Shown one piece after another: positions 1 through 8,863 of a stretch of DNA of 60,265 bases. Position numbers and translations under genes: made by a program. The DNA lies in the NCBI RefSeq assembly GCF_001279725.1, contig NZ_LGDE01000315.1:1-60265 (forward strand), given 5' to 3'. The notes under the pieces are model-generated. The model was given only the letters and a program-made list of their open reading frames with translations. It ran no database searches and had not been told where the DNA came from. Within the stretch, counting starts at the first letter, position 1. Every line of letters starts with the position of its first letter. The stretch comes from Streptomyces sp. WM4235 (GTDB lineage: Bacteria; Actinomycetota; Actinomycetes; Streptomycetales; Streptomycetaceae).

Positions 1-15
1 GGGCTGGGGGTGCGG

Positions 16-960
16 TCAGGGGAGGGCCGGGGTGGGGTGCCAGAGGGTGTGGAAGGTTTGGCGGGCCGCCTCGACCGCGTGGCGTTGGTCGGCGTGCAGG
101 ACGCCGAGGGCGTACGCGGTGGCCGGGGCGATGCGGGGGGTGCGGGCGGCGGTCGCGGAGGCGGCGGCGGCTTCGGAGGCGTCGCGGTGGTGGTCCAGGG
201 CCTCGCCGGCGGCGGCGAGCCGGGTCACGTCGTCGCCGAGGGTTTCCCGGGCGTACCGGTGGACCCGCAGGAGGCGGCGTACCTCGTGCCAGGCGCCGTC
301 CTCGTGCGCGGAGTACGGGGTGCCGCCCTCGGGGGCGGGGAGCGCGTCCACGGCGCCGACCAGTCGGGTTTCGGCCACCTCGGCCAGTGGGACCAGTACG
401 TCGTCGACCCGGCCGCGGGCCGCGACGGGGTCGAGCGGGACCTCGGAGGCGAGGACGGCCACCGCGTCGGCGACCGCGTGGAACCGGGACGAGCCGAGGG
501 CGGACAGGGTGGCCGAGTGGGCGCGGGTCCGGGCCAGGGTGAGCTGCCGTTCCAGCAGTGCGCCCGCCCGGGCCGAGCCCACGGTGAGGGCGCCGGCGGT
601 GCCCCGGGGCGCGGGCACCTCGGGGGTTCCGGAGAGCCGGTGCAGGGCGTCCATGAGCCGCGCCAGGCGGACGGCGTACGCGTGCTCGTCGGCGAGGGTC
701 GAGGACAGCCAGACGAGTTCCGTGCGCAGCGAGTCGGCCCAGGCCGACTCGGTCACCACCCGGAAGGTGCCCAGGGAGCCGGCGATCCGGCGCGCGGCCC
801 CCCGCAGGCCGCGCGCCGCGTCGGTTCCCTCGGCGGTGTCGGCCGCCCCTGCCGCGCCGTCGCCGTGCAGGCGCAGCGCGCGCAGGAATGCGGTGGCCTG
901 GGACCGCAGGTACGTGCCGAGCACGTCGCCTGCCAGGGGGTCATGGTTTGGCTGAGCCAC
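16..960 (-). CDS. CHAD domain protein, ppk partner
   Basis: A 314-aa soluble, almost entirely alpha-helical protein. The second half carries the CHAD-type basic/histidine helix [21 protein letters not shown] and a further His-rich helix near the C-terminus. CHAD domains bind inorganic polyphosphate, and the gene overlaps the 3' end of polyphosphate kinase by 20 bp on the same strand, which supports a linked role (inference). In the first half, where CHAD proteins usually have an H-x-x-R-V-x-x-R-R helix, this protein reads [11 protein letters not shown] with no histidine, so that half may bind polyphosphate poorly. The stop lies at 16-18, so the gene is complete. Catalysis is not expected. Confidence 0.85.
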   Translation of the reverse strand: MAQPNHDPLAGDVLGTYLRSQATAFLRALRLHGDGAAGAADTAEGTDAARGLRGAARRIAGSLGTFRVVTESAWADSLRTELVWLSSTLADEHAYAVRLARLMDALHRLSGTPEVPAPRGTAGALTVGSARAGALLERQLTLARTRAHSATLSALGSSRFHAVADAVAVLASEVPLDPVAARGRVDDVLVPLAEVAETRLVGAVDALPAPEGGTPYSAHEDGAWHEVRRLLRVHRYARETLGDDVTRLAAAGEALDHHRDASEAAAASATAARTPRIAPATAYALGVLHADQRHAVEAARQTFHTLWHPTPALP

Positions 961-3190
961 GCCTGCGCCTCCGGGCGTCTATGAGCATCTCCTGTACGTG
1001 CCGCAGCGGCTGGCCCTCGGAGTCCGTGGCGTGCCGGGTCCACTCGCCGTCCGGTCCCAGGTGCCAGGAGGCGGTGTCGTCGGACATGCCGATTTCGAGG
1101 AGTCGGTCCAGTGACGTGCGGTGGGCCGGGTCGGCGACCCTGACCAGTGCCTCGATGCGACGATCGAGGTTGCGGTGCATCATGTCGGCGCTGCCGATCC
1201 ACACCTCGGGTTCGCCGCCGTTGCCGAAGGCGAAGACCCGGGAGTGTTCGAGGAAGCGGCCGAGGATCGAGCGGACGCGGATGTTCTCCGACAGCCCGGG
1301 GACGCCGGGGCGCACGGCGCAGATGCCGCGGACCCAGATGTCGACCGGGACGCCCGCGCGGGCGGCCCGGTAGAGGGAGTCGATGAGGGCCTCGTCGACG
1401 ATCGAGTTCATCTTCAGTCGGACGTACGCGGGGCGGCCGGCCCGGTGGTGGTCGGCTTCCTTGTCGATGCGGGAGACGAGGCCGTCGCGCAGCGACTTGG
1501 GGGCGGTCAGCAGTCGGCGGTAGGTCTCGCGGCGCGAGTAGCCGGACAGCCGGTTGAAGAGGTCGGAGAGGTCGGCGCCGACCTGCGGGTCGGTGGTGAG
1601 CAGGCCGAGGTCCTCGTAGAGGCGGGCCGTCTTGGGGTGGTAGTTGCCGGTTCCGACGTGGGAGTAGCGGCGCAGTTGGTCGCCTTCCTGGCGGACGACG
1701 AGCGACAGCTTGCAGTGGGTCTTGAGGCCGACGAGCCCGTAGACGACGTGGCAGCCGGACTCCTCCAGCTTGCGCGCCCACTTGATGTTGGCCTGTTCGT
1801 CGAAGCGGGCCTTGATCTCGACGAGTACGAGGACCTGCTTGCCGGATTCGGCGGCGTCGATGAGGGCGTCGACGATGGGGGAGTCGCCGGAGGTCCGGTA
1901 CAGGGTCTGCTTGATCGCGAGGACGTCCGGGTCGGCGGCGGCCTGTTCCAGGAAGGCCTGTACGGAGGTGGAGAAGGAGTCGTACGGGTGGTGCAGCAGC
2001 ACGTCCCGTTCGCGGAGCGCGGCGAAGATGTCGGGCGCGGACGCGGACTCCACCTCGGCGAGGTCGCGGTGGGTGCCGGCGATGAACTTGGGGTACTTCA
2101 GCTCGGGCCGGTCCAGGGAGGAGATCCCGAAGAGGGCGGTCAGGTCGAGGGGGCCCGGCAGCGGGTAGACCTCGGCGGCGCTGACCTTGAGTTCCTGTAC
2201 GAGGAGGTCGAGGACGCCGGGGTCGATGGACTCCTCGACCTCCAGGCGGACGGGCGGGCCGAAGCGGCGCCGCATGAGTTCCTTCTCCAGGGCCTGGAGG
2301 AGGTTCTCCGCGTCGTCCTCCTCGACTTCGAGGTCCTCGTTGCGGGTGACCCGGAACATGTGGTGCGCGAGCACCTCCATGCCGGGGAACAGCTCCTCCA
2401 GGTGCGCGGCGATGACGTCCTCCAGCGGGACGTAGCGCTGAGGGGAGGCCTCCAGGAAGCGGGAGAGCAGCGGCGGGACCTTGACCCGGGCGAAGTGGCG
2501 GTGGCCGCTGACCGGGTTGCGCACGACGACGGCCAGGTTCAGGGACAGGCCGGAGATGTACGGGAAGGGGTGCGCGGGGTCCACGGCCAGCGGGGTGAGG
2601 ACCGGGAAGATCTGGTTGCGGAACAGGGTGAAGAGGCGCGCCTGCTCCTTCTCGGTGAGGTCGGGCCACCGGATGAGGTGGATGCCCTCCTCGGCGAGCT
2701 GCGGGGCGATGTCCTGCTGGTAGCAGGCGGCGTGCCGGGCCATGAGCTCGCGCGAGCGGGTCCAGATCAGGTCCAGTACCTCGCGGGGCTGGAGGCCGGA
2801 GGCGGAGCGGGTGGCGACGCCGGTGGCGATGCGGCGCTTGAGGCCGGCGACGCGGACCATGAAGAACTCGTCGAGGTTGCTCGCGAAGATCGCCAGGAAG
2901 TTGGCGCGCTCCAGCAGCGGGGTGGCGGGGTCCTCCGCGAGCTCCAGCACCCGTTCGTTGAAGGCGAGCCAGCTGCGTTCGCGGTCGAGGAACCGCCCGG
3001 GGGGCAGCTCGCCGCCCTCCTTGTCGTCGTAGGTGTCCGGATCGGCGTCGAGGTCCGGATCGAGATCGACGTGGCCGACGTTCGGGCGGTGCGCGGCTAT
3101 GGAGCCGAGCTGCGACTTCGCCGTGGCGGGCGTGTGAGACGGGTGCTGGGCGGGGACCTCGGTGGGGCCGACGCTGGGCTTGTGGCTCAT
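941..3190 (-). CDS. ppk: Polyphosphate kinase PPK1
   Basis: Reversibly polymerises the gamma-phosphate of ATP into polyphosphate. The 749-aa length from the MSHKPSV start suits PPK1. The sequence shows the N-terminal motif [16 protein letters not shown], the [12 protein letters not shown] segment, the KTHCKL motif whose histidine (about residue 492) is the family's autophosphorylation site, and the second conserved histidine in [20 protein letters not shown]. An upstream ATG at 3265 is in frame, but 3190 gives the usual N-terminus. The CHAD gene follows with a 20-bp overlap. In Streptomyces, ppk is known to be a PhoP target; 11-bp-spaced repeats lie upstream. Confidence 0.96.
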   Translation of the reverse strand: MSHKPSVGPTEVPAQHPSHTPATAKSQLGSIAAHRPNVGHVDLDPDLDADPDTYDDKEGGELPPGRFLDRERSWLAFNERVLELAEDPATPLLERANFLAIFASNLDEFFMVRVAGLKRRIATGVATRSASGLQPREVLDLIWTRSRELMARHAACYQQDIAPQLAEEGIHLIRWPDLTEKEQARLFTLFRNQIFPVLTPLAVDPAHPFPYISGLSLNLAVVVRNPVSGHRHFARVKVPPLLSRFLEASPQRYVPLEDVIAAHLEELFPGMEVLAHHMFRVTRNEDLEVEEDDAENLLQALEKELMRRRFGPPVRLEVEESIDPGVLDLLVQELKVSAAEVYPLPGPLDLTALFGISSLDRPELKYPKFIAGTHRDLAEVESASAPDIFAALRERDVLLHHPYDSFSTSVQAFLEQAAADPDVLAIKQTLYRTSGDSPIVDALIDAAESGKQVLVLVEIKARFDEQANIKWARKLEESGCHVVYGLVGLKTHCKLSLVVRQEGDQLRRYSHVGTGNYHPKTARLYEDLGLLTTDPQVGADLSDLFNRLSGYSRRETYRRLLTAPKSLRDGLVSRIDKEADHHRAGRPAYVRLKMNSIVDEALIDSLYRAARAGVPVDIWVRGICAVRPGVPGLSENIRVRSILGRFLEHSRVFAFGNGGEPEVWIGSADMMHRNLDRRIEALVRVADPAHRTSLDRLLEIGMSDDTASWHLGPDGEWTRHATDSEGQPLRHVQEMLIDARRRRRGSAKP

Positions 3191-3288
3191 GACTCCATTC
3201 TTCCGCGCACGCGGCAGGACAGGCGCGTCGGAAGTGTCGGCCGTCAGGCGGAGTCGGGGCTGCATGGTCGGATGCTGGCAAGCGCTTC

Positions 3289-3305
3289 TTAATGCCCGGT
3301 TAATG
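3289..3305 (-). promoter_or_regulatory. 11-bp-spaced repeats upstream of ppk (PHO-box-like)
   Basis: Two copies of CATTAA (read on the minus strand) lie exactly 11 bp apart about 100 bp upstream of the chosen ppk start. An 11-bp period is what OmpR-family regulators such as PhoP bind. The match to the PHO-box unit GTTCACC is partial (ATTAACC for one unit, weaker for the other), so PhoP binding is an inference. Confidence 0.35.
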
Positions 3306-3360
3306 GCGAATGGCTTCCAGGGTCCGCCTGGCGCACGGGAGGACGCCGGGGTGACGGATT

Positions 3361-3403
3361 GCTCCGTTCGGGCTCCCGCGCACCGCGGGAGCCCGAACGG
3401 AGC
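3361..3403 (-). terminator. Strong hairpin terminator after mshD
   Basis: Perfect 20-bp inverted repeat (3361-3380 with 3384-3403, loop CAC) starting 16 bp beyond the mshD stop on the minus strand. It has no long T-run, as is usual for Streptomyces hairpins. Confidence 0.85.
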
Positions 3404-3418
3404 GGTTCGGGCGGCGCC

Positions 3419-4348
3419 TCAGCTCTCGGTGCGGTACATCAGGTCCACCTCGTGGGTGGTGAAGCCGAGGCCCTCGTACACGGCGAGGGCGGCCGGGTTG
3501 TCGGCGTCCACGTAGAGCATCGCGGTGGGCAGGCCGGCCGCCGCGAGGTGGCGCAGGCCGATCGCGGTGAGGGCCTTGCCGAGGCCGCCGCCCTGGGCGC
3601 CGGGGCGGACGCCGACGACGTAGACCTCGCCGAGCCGCTCCTCGGCGTGGATCTTCGTCCAGTGGAAGCCGATCAGTTCGCCGTCGCGTTCCGCGAGGAA
3701 GAAGCCCTTGGCGTCGAACCAGGGCTGCGCGATGCGGTCGGCCAGGTCCCGTTCGGTGAGGGAGCCCTGCTCGGGGTGGTGGGCGAAGGCGGCCGCGTTC
3801 GCCGCGATCCAGGCCGCGTCGTCGGCGCCGGGGACGAAGGTGCGTACGGTGACCCCGGCCGGCAGGGCGGGTTCGGGCAGCGGCGGTGCCTCCGGGCCGA
3901 GCGGGCGGCGCAGCTGGCGCAGTTCGCGGAACAGGGTCAGACCGAGGACCTGCGCGAGGTGCCGGGCGGCGGACTTGCCGCCGTGGGCCCAGACGCGGAT
4001 GCGCTTGCCCGAGGCGGCCAGCAGGGCGGTGCCCAGGGCCCGGCCGTGGCCGCGGCCGCGCAGGGAGGGGTGGACGACGAGTTCCGCGGCGGGGGCCTCC
4101 ACCGGGTCGGTGTCCTCCAGTTGCCCGTACGCGGTGAGGCGTCCGTCGGCGGTGAGCAGGAAGTGCCGGATGCCCTCGCGGGGTCCGCCGCGGAGCTGGA
4201 TGCGTCCCTGTTCGGACACGGCGGTGGTGCCGTCGGTGCGGGCGGCGTCCGTGATCAGGGTGAGTACGGCGTCGGCCTGTTCCTCCGTCAGCTCGTCGAG
4301 GGTCTCAATCTGCCGTCCCGGCTCCAGGGCCGCTGCTGCGTCAGTCAT
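3419..4348 (-). CDS. mshD: Mycothiol synthase MshD (acetyltransferase)
   Basis: Catalyses the last step of mycothiol synthesis, acetylating Cys-GlcN-Ins with acetyl-CoA in the cytosol. The 309-aa protein has two tandem GNAT domains. The N-terminal half contains VHPSLRGRGHGRALGTALL and the C-terminal half VGVRPGAQGGGLGKALTAIGLRHL, both acetyl-CoA binding loops, and it ends with the DVPxNP-like GLGFTTHEVDLMY segment. The ATG at 4348 is preceded by TACGGT with a 6-nt gap and no clear ribosome binding site, suggesting a leaderless transcript. mshA, the first enzyme of the pathway, is in the same window at 32882. Confidence 0.95.
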   Translation of the reverse strand: MTDAAAALEPGRQIETLDELTEEQADAVLTLITDAARTDGTTAVSEQGRIQLRGGPREGIRHFLLTADGRLTAYGQLEDTDPVEAPAAELVVHPSLRGRGHGRALGTALLAASGKRIRVWAHGGKSAARHLAQVLGLTLFRELRQLRRPLGPEAPPLPEPALPAGVTVRTFVPGADDAAWIAANAAAFAHHPEQGSLTERDLADRIAQPWFDAKGFFLAERDGELIGFHWTKIHAEERLGEVYVVGVRPGAQGGGLGKALTAIGLRHLAAAGLPTAMLYVDADNPAALAVYEGLGFTTHEVDLMYRTES

Positions 4349-4466
4349 GACCCCACCGTACGACCGCAACCAGCCCGTAACCCATTAGCCCCTGTCGTGC
4401 TACGCGCGTTGACAATAGGCTGCGGCGGACCTCCCAAGTTGTCTCGCTGTCCGCAAAGGGGACTAA

Positions 4467-6284
4467 ATGTCAGCGAAGCCACAACGGCACCGCCGAGCCC
4501 GCCGGTTGACCCTCGCCGCTCTCGCCGCCACGGCCGGCGCCGGAGCCCTGGTCGCCGCCGCCCTTCCGGCCGGAGCCGCGAGTGGTGGCGGTGCGGCCAA
4601 GAGCCGGACCGTCGACGTTCAGATGCTTTCGTTCAATGACTTCCACGGCACGCTGGAGCCCCCGCAGGGTTCCTCCGGCACCGTGACCGAACGCCAGGCG
4701 GACGGCACCACCAAGGCCATACCCGCGGGCGGCGTCGAGTACCTGGCGACGAGCCTGCGCGAAGCCCGCAAGGGCCACGAGTACTCCGTCACCGCCGCGG
4801 CCGGTGACATGATCGGCGGCAGCCCGATGCTGTCGGGGCTCTTCCACGACGAGCCGACCATCGAGGCGATGAACAAGCTCGGCTTGAACGTCTCCAGCGT
4901 CGGCAACCACGAGTTCGACGAGGGCAAGACCGAGCTGCGCCGCATGGCGTACGGCGGTTGCCACCCCACCGAGGGCTGTTTCGAGTACGGCAAGACGTTC
5001 ACCGGAGCGGAGTTCCAGTACCTCGCCGCGAACGTGACGGACGTGAAGACCAAGCGTCCGCTGATGTCGCCCACCTTCGTCTGGAAGAAGGGGGACGTGA
5101 AGATCGGCTTCATCGGCGTCACCCTGGAGGGCACTCCGGACGTCGTCACCGCCGAGGGCGTCAAGGGCCTCAAGTTCGGCGACGAGGTCGAGACGATCAA
5201 CAAGTACGCCGCGGAGCTGAACAAGCAGGGCGTGAAGTCGATCGTCGCGCTCATCCACGAGGGCGGTCTGCCCGCGGGCGGCGCGTACAACTACGACTGC
5301 GACACCCCCGGCGCGGGCGCCGGCATCTCGGGCGCGATCGTGGACATCGCCAAGAAGGTCGACCCCAAGGTCGACGCGCTGGTGACCGGCCACACGCACC
5401 AGGCGTACGCGTGCAACATCCCCGACCCGGCGGGCAACCCGCGCACGGTCACCTCGGCCGCCTCCATCGGTCGGCTGTACACGGACACCACGCTCACGTA
5501 CGACCGGCAGACCAAGGACATCGTCCGTACGCCGGTCACCTCGCCCAAGCCGGTCAACAAGGTCGTGGGCCGCGAGCAGCCCAAGGCCGCGGACATGAGC
5601 GACCTGATCCGGCGCTGGAACGAGCTGGCGGCCCCGATCGCGAGCCGCCCCCAGGGCTTCATCTCGGCCGACATCCCGGGTCGCGGCTCGGAGGCGCCCG
5701 AGAAGCCGCTCGGCGACCTGATCGCCGACGCGCAGCTGGAGGCCCTGGCCCCGGCCGACAAGGGTGGTGCGCAGCTGGCCGTCATGAACCCGGGCGGCAT
5801 CCGTTCGGACCTCGCCTTCAAGGCCTCCGGGGCCGAGGGCGACGGTGTGGTGACGTACGGCGAGTCCTTCACGGTCCAGCCGTTCACCAACATGATGAAC
5901 ATCGTGGACCTGACCGGCGCGCAGTTGATCACCGCGCTTCAGCAGCAGGTCAGCGGCACGGTCAACGGCCCGAACCCGAAGATCCTCCAGGTCTCGAAGG
6001 GCTTCACGTACACCCTGGACCTGACGAAGGCGGGCGCGGACCGCATCGTCGTGGACTCGGTGAAGCTGAACGGCGCGGCCATCGACCCCGCCAAGACCTA
6101 CCGGGTCGCGATGAACGAGTTCCTCGCGGGCGGCGGTGACGGTTTCACCGTCCTGAAGGAGCACAAGAACAAGCTGGTGGGCGCGTCCGACCTGGACTGC
6201 TTCAACGCCTACCTGACGAACAACTCCTCGCAGGAGTCCCCGATCGCGCCGCCGGCGGCGAACCGGATCACGATCGTCAAGTAA
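4467..6284 (+). CDS. Secreted 5'-nucleotidase / UshA-like metallophosphatase
   Basis: A 605-aa exported enzyme expected to release phosphate from nucleotides or UDP-sugars outside the cell. An Arg-rich N-terminus, a hydrophobic alanine stretch and an AxA-type cleavage region (about residues 1-38) form a signal peptide. The calcineurin-like metal motifs are in order: FNDFHG, AGDMIGGSP, VGNHEFDEG, LIHEGG and TGHTHQAY. The 5'-nucleotidase C-terminal domain follows, with MNPGGIRSDL, SFTVQPFTN and MNEFLAGGGDGF. A TTGACA hexamer at 4409-4414 is a possible -35. Streptomyces nucleotidases of this type are phosphate-scavenging enzymes, fitting the ppk and phoRP genes in the window. Confidence 0.93.
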   Translation: MSAKPQRHRRARRLTLAALAATAGAGALVAAALPAGAASGGGAAKSRTVDVQMLSFNDFHGTLEPPQGSSGTVTERQADGTTKAIPAGGVEYLATSLREARKGHEYSVTAAAGDMIGGSPMLSGLFHDEPTIEAMNKLGLNVSSVGNHEFDEGKTELRRMAYGGCHPTEGCFEYGKTFTGAEFQYLAANVTDVKTKRPLMSPTFVWKKGDVKIGFIGVTLEGTPDVVTAEGVKGLKFGDEVETINKYAAELNKQGVKSIVALIHEGGLPAGGAYNYDCDTPGAGAGISGAIVDIAKKVDPKVDALVTGHTHQAYACNIPDPAGNPRTVTSAASIGRLYTDTTLTYDRQTKDIVRTPVTSPKPVNKVVGREQPKAADMSDLIRRWNELAAPIASRPQGFISADIPGRGSEAPEKPLGDLIADAQLEALAPADKGGAQLAVMNPGGIRSDLAFKASGAEGDGVVTYGESFTVQPFTNMMNIVDLTGAQLITALQQQVSGTVNGPNPKILQVSKGFTYTLDLTKAGADRIVVDSVKLNGAAIDPAKTYRVAMNEFLAGGGDGFTVLKEHKNKLVGASDLDCFNAYLTNNSSQESPIAPPAANRITIVK

Positions 6285-6314
6285 CACCAGGCGACACTTT
6301 CGCGCACAGCGCGC

Positions 6315-6354
6315 CCGAAGGGGCGACGGGCCCGGCGGCCCGTCGCCCCTTCGG
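6315..6354. terminator. Bidirectional hairpin terminator
   Basis: 18-bp perfect stem (6315-6332 with 6337-6354, loop CGGC) between the convergent nucleotidase and hydrolase genes; it can serve both strands. Confidence 0.88.
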
Positions 6355-6389
6355 CGTTCCCGGCGGTCCCCGGCGCCGCCGGGAAGGGT

Positions 6390-7172
6390 TCAGAGCCGGT
6401 CGAGGAACGCCCCGACGGCCTCGTGGAAGCCCCGCGGGTCGGTGAACGGCACGAAGTGGTCCCCGTCGAGCGGGGCGTACGAGGTTCCCGGCCGTCGGGT
6501 GACCATCGCGTCGGCCAGTCGCCGCGGGAGGGCCGCGCTGCGGGTGCCGTGGATCAGCAGGGCGGGGCAGGTGCTCGCCAGCCAGGCGTCCCAGTGGTCG
6601 CCCCGGCAGGCGTGGATGGAGTCGAGCATGTCCTGCGGGTGGAACGGCAGCCGCCAGTGCCCGGTGTCGGGCAGCGGTCGCAGGGCGCCGGTGACGAACT
6701 GGGCGATGATCGGGCCGACGGCCGCGAGGAGCGCCTCGGGGCTCTCGCCGGTGTACGGGATGCCGCGCAGGAAGGGGAACGGCTCCGGCCCGTCGGGGTC
6801 GACCTCCAGCCCGGCGTCCACGTCGATGAGCGCGCGGACCCGGTCGGGGTGGGCGGCGGCCAGGTGGATCGCGTTGAGGCCGCCGAGGGAGTAGCCGAGG
6901 ACGGCGACGGGGGCGTCGAGGCCGAGGTGGTCGAGGAGGGCCACGGCGTCGGCGACGTAGCCCTCGCGCCGGTAGTCGGGGGCCCGGTCGGAGTCGCCGT
7001 GGCCGCGCTGGTCGGGGGCGATGACCCGCCAGGCGTCGCCGAGGTGGGCGGCGAGGCCGGTGAAGGCGGCGCCTTCGGAGAGGCCGCCGTGGAGCACGAG
7101 CAGCGGGCGGCCGGGGCCGCCGAAGTCCAGGTGGGACAGGGTGCGGTCGTCGATCTTCAGCTCGTGGCGCAT
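6390..7172 (-). CDS. Alpha/beta hydrolase
   Basis: A 260-aa cytosolic alpha/beta-hydrolase. It has the oxyanion segment LVLHGGLSEG, the DQRGHGDS motif, the nucleophile elbow GYSLGG with its catalytic serine, and the catalytic histidine in DGDHFVPF. The start MRHELK at 7172 is preceded by GGGGAGA at good distance; the reading frame stays open far upstream, but that part has no homologous look. The substrate cannot be read from the sequence. It is divergent from a TetR gene across 165 bp holding direct repeats, so it is a likely TetR target. Confidence 0.88.
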   Translation of the reverse strand: MRHELKIDDRTLSHLDFGGPGRPLLVLHGGLSEGAAFTGLAAHLGDAWRVIAPDQRGHGDSDRAPDYRREGYVADAVALLDHLGLDAPVAVLGYSLGGLNAIHLAAAHPDRVRALIDVDAGLEVDPDGPEPFPFLRGIPYTGESPEALLAAVGPIIAQFVTGALRPLPDTGHWRLPFHPQDMLDSIHACRGDHWDAWLASTCPALLIHGTRSAALPRRLADAMVTRRPGTSYAPLDGDHFVPFTDPRGFHEAVGAFLDRL

Positions 7173-7198
7173 GGCGTGGCTTCTCCCCGGGTGTGATC

Positions 7199-7229
7199 GG
7201 TCGGATCGATCGACGGGTCGGATCGATCG
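7199..7229. promoter_or_regulatory. Direct repeats between hydrolase and TetR gene
   Basis: GGTCGGATCGATCG occurs twice (7199-7212 and 7216-7229), 17 bp from start to start. Each copy contains the self-complementary core CGATCG. The position in the divergent promoter region makes it a candidate operator for the TetR protein. Confidence 0.5.
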
Positions 7230-7337
7230 GTGTTCCGGTTCAAGGCTGCCGGCATTTGGGCAAGCGCGCAATACGCATGTGTAGGGCATCTGCCTGAGGC
7301 GAGCGCCCAAGAACCGGGGCGCGGATACGATCCCCGC

Positions 7338-7907
7338 ATGGGAAATCGCGAGGACCTGTTGGCCGGAGCGCGCCGCTGCCTGGAGGAGAAGGGCTATCTG
7401 CGCACGACCGTGCGCGACATCGCCTCGGCGTCGAAGGTGAGCATGGCCGCGATCGGCTACCACTTCGGTTCGCGCGAGGCGCTCCTGAACCGCGCGCTGT
7501 TCGACGCCATGGACGAGTGGGCCGCGGCGGCCGGCCGGCTCGCCGGCGAGGGGGACACCGCCGAGGAGCGGTACGCCGACACCTGGGACCGCAAGATCCG
7601 GGACTTCGGCGACATGCGCTGGCTGTGGATCGCCAACGTCGAGGCCTTCGTCCACGCGCAGTCCTCGCCCGAGGTCCTCGCGATCCTCGCCGAGGGCCAG
7701 CGCCGGTCCCGGCGCATGGTCGCGGCCCAACTCCGGGGCGTCCCCGAGGAAGAGGTCTCCGAAGCGGACGTACGGGCCCTCGGTTCGGTGCACATCGCGC
7801 TGCTCAGCGGCGTGATGGTGCAGTGCCTGACCGACCCGGAGGCGGCGCCGGACGGCCACGAGCTCGCCCAAGGCCTGCGCGCCATGGCGGAGTTGCTCGA
7901 AAGCTGA
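7338..7907 (+). CDS. TetR-family transcriptional regulator
   Basis: 189 aa. The N-terminal helix-turn-helix is clear: residues 5-50 include TTVRDIASASKVSMAAIGYHF followed by the typical GSREALLNRAL. The C-terminal part is a helical ligand/dimer domain that I cannot assign to an effector. The ATG at 7338 is preceded by TACGAT with a 6-nt gap, suggesting a leaderless mRNA; longer in-frame starts upstream are less likely. It is divergent from the alpha/beta hydrolase and probably controls it and itself through the repeats at 7199-7229. Confidence 0.9.
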   Translation: MGNREDLLAGARRCLEEKGYLRTTVRDIASASKVSMAAIGYHFGSREALLNRALFDAMDEWAAAAGRLAGEGDTAEERYADTWDRKIRDFGDMRWLWIANVEAFVHAQSSPEVLAILAEGQRRSRRMVAAQLRGVPEEEVSEADVRALGSVHIALLSGVMVQCLTDPEAAPDGHELAQGLRAMAELLES

Positions 7908-7984
7908 CCACTACCGATGGGTAGCAATGCCCGGTCCCGCATGCCATGATCCCGTCCCACCACTGGGTCGGCGAAGGGGCGGGC

Positions 7985-8863
7985 ATGGGAAGCGGAATGG
8001 ACCGGCGGAGGTTCCTGGTCGGCGCGCTGGCGGCGGGAGCCGCCCTCGGGACGGGGGCGGCGGGCCGGGCCTCGGCGGCCACGCTCGGCACACAGGACTG
8101 GATGGCCGGCCTCGCCGACTCCACCCCCCTCCAGCGCATGACCATCCCCGGCACCCACGACTCCGGCGCCCGCAAGGGCGGGCTCTACGTCGCCTGCCAG
8201 AACACCTCGATCGCGCAGCAGCTCGACGCGGGCATCCGCTTCCTCGACGTCCGATGTCGGGTCACGGGCGGCTCGTTCGCCATCCACCACGCGGCCTTCT
8301 TCCAGGACCTGATGTTCGGGGACGTCCTCGTCGACTGTGGGAACTTCCTCGCCGCGCACCCCTCCGAGACCGTGCTGATGCGCGTCAAGCAGGAGTACTC
8401 CGAGGACAGCGACGCCACCTTCCGCGCCGTCTTCGACGACTACCTCGACAACCGGGGCTGGCGTCCCCTCTTCCGGATCGCCGACACCCTGCCCTCGTCC
8501 CTGGGACAGGCCCGCGGCAAGGTGGTGCTGCTCGCCGACAACGGCGGACTGCCCGGCCTGCGGTACGGCGACGGGAACGTCTTCGACATCCAGGACGACT
8601 ACAACACCGAGCCCTTCGCCAAGCGGGGCCGGATCGAGAACCACTTCCGCAAGGCCGTGCAGCAGCCCGGGAAGCTGTTCGTGAACTACGCCAGCACCGC
8701 CGCCTACATGCCCCCGCGCTGGAACTCCGACCGACTCAACCCGCAGGTCCACGGCTTCGTGGACGGCGGGGAGATGGCCGGCCGGACCGGGCTCGGCATC
8801 GTCCCCATGGACTTCCCCAACACCCGCTCCGGACTCGTCACCTCACTGATCCGGCACAACTGA
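7985..8863 (+). CDS. Exported PI-specific phospholipase C-like protein
   Basis: A 292-aa protein with a Tat signal (DRRRFLVGALAAG, then an ASA-A cleavage region near residue 31), so export of a folded enzyme is expected. The PI-PLC X-box follows: MTIPGTHDSGA with the first catalytic histidine, GIRFLDVRCR, and FAIHHAAFF with the second. This family cleaves phosphatidylinositol to diacylglycerol and a cyclic inositol phosphate. The start at 7985 has GAAGGGG upstream; the next in-frame ATG (MDRRRF) is also possible. Its last 21 bp overlap the end of the convergent sensor kinase gene. Confidence 0.9.
   Translation: MGSGMDRRRFLVGALAAGAALGTGAAGRASAATLGTQDWMAGLADSTPLQRMTIPGTHDSGARKGGLYVACQNTSIAQQLDAGIRFLDVRCRVTGGSFAIHHAAFFQDLMFGDVLVDCGNFLAAHPSETVLMRVKQEYSEDSDATFRAVFDDYLDNRGWRPLFRIADTLPSSLGQARGKVVLLADNGGLPGLRYGDGNVFDIQDDYNTEPFAKRGRIENHFRKAVQQPGKLFVNYASTAAYMPPRWNSDRLNPQVHGFVDGGEMAGRTGLGIVPMDFPNTRSGLVTSLIRHN

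Noticed and set aside
1121..3292. A 723-codon frame antisense to ppk
   Set aside because: Low-complexity Gly/Val/Asp-rich translation mirroring ppk codons, no ribosome binding site and no domain; ppk is certain.
4470..6287. A 605-codon frame antisense to the 5'-nucleotidase
   Set aside because: Exact shadow of the nucleotidase with Arg/Gly/Val/Leu bias; no domain.
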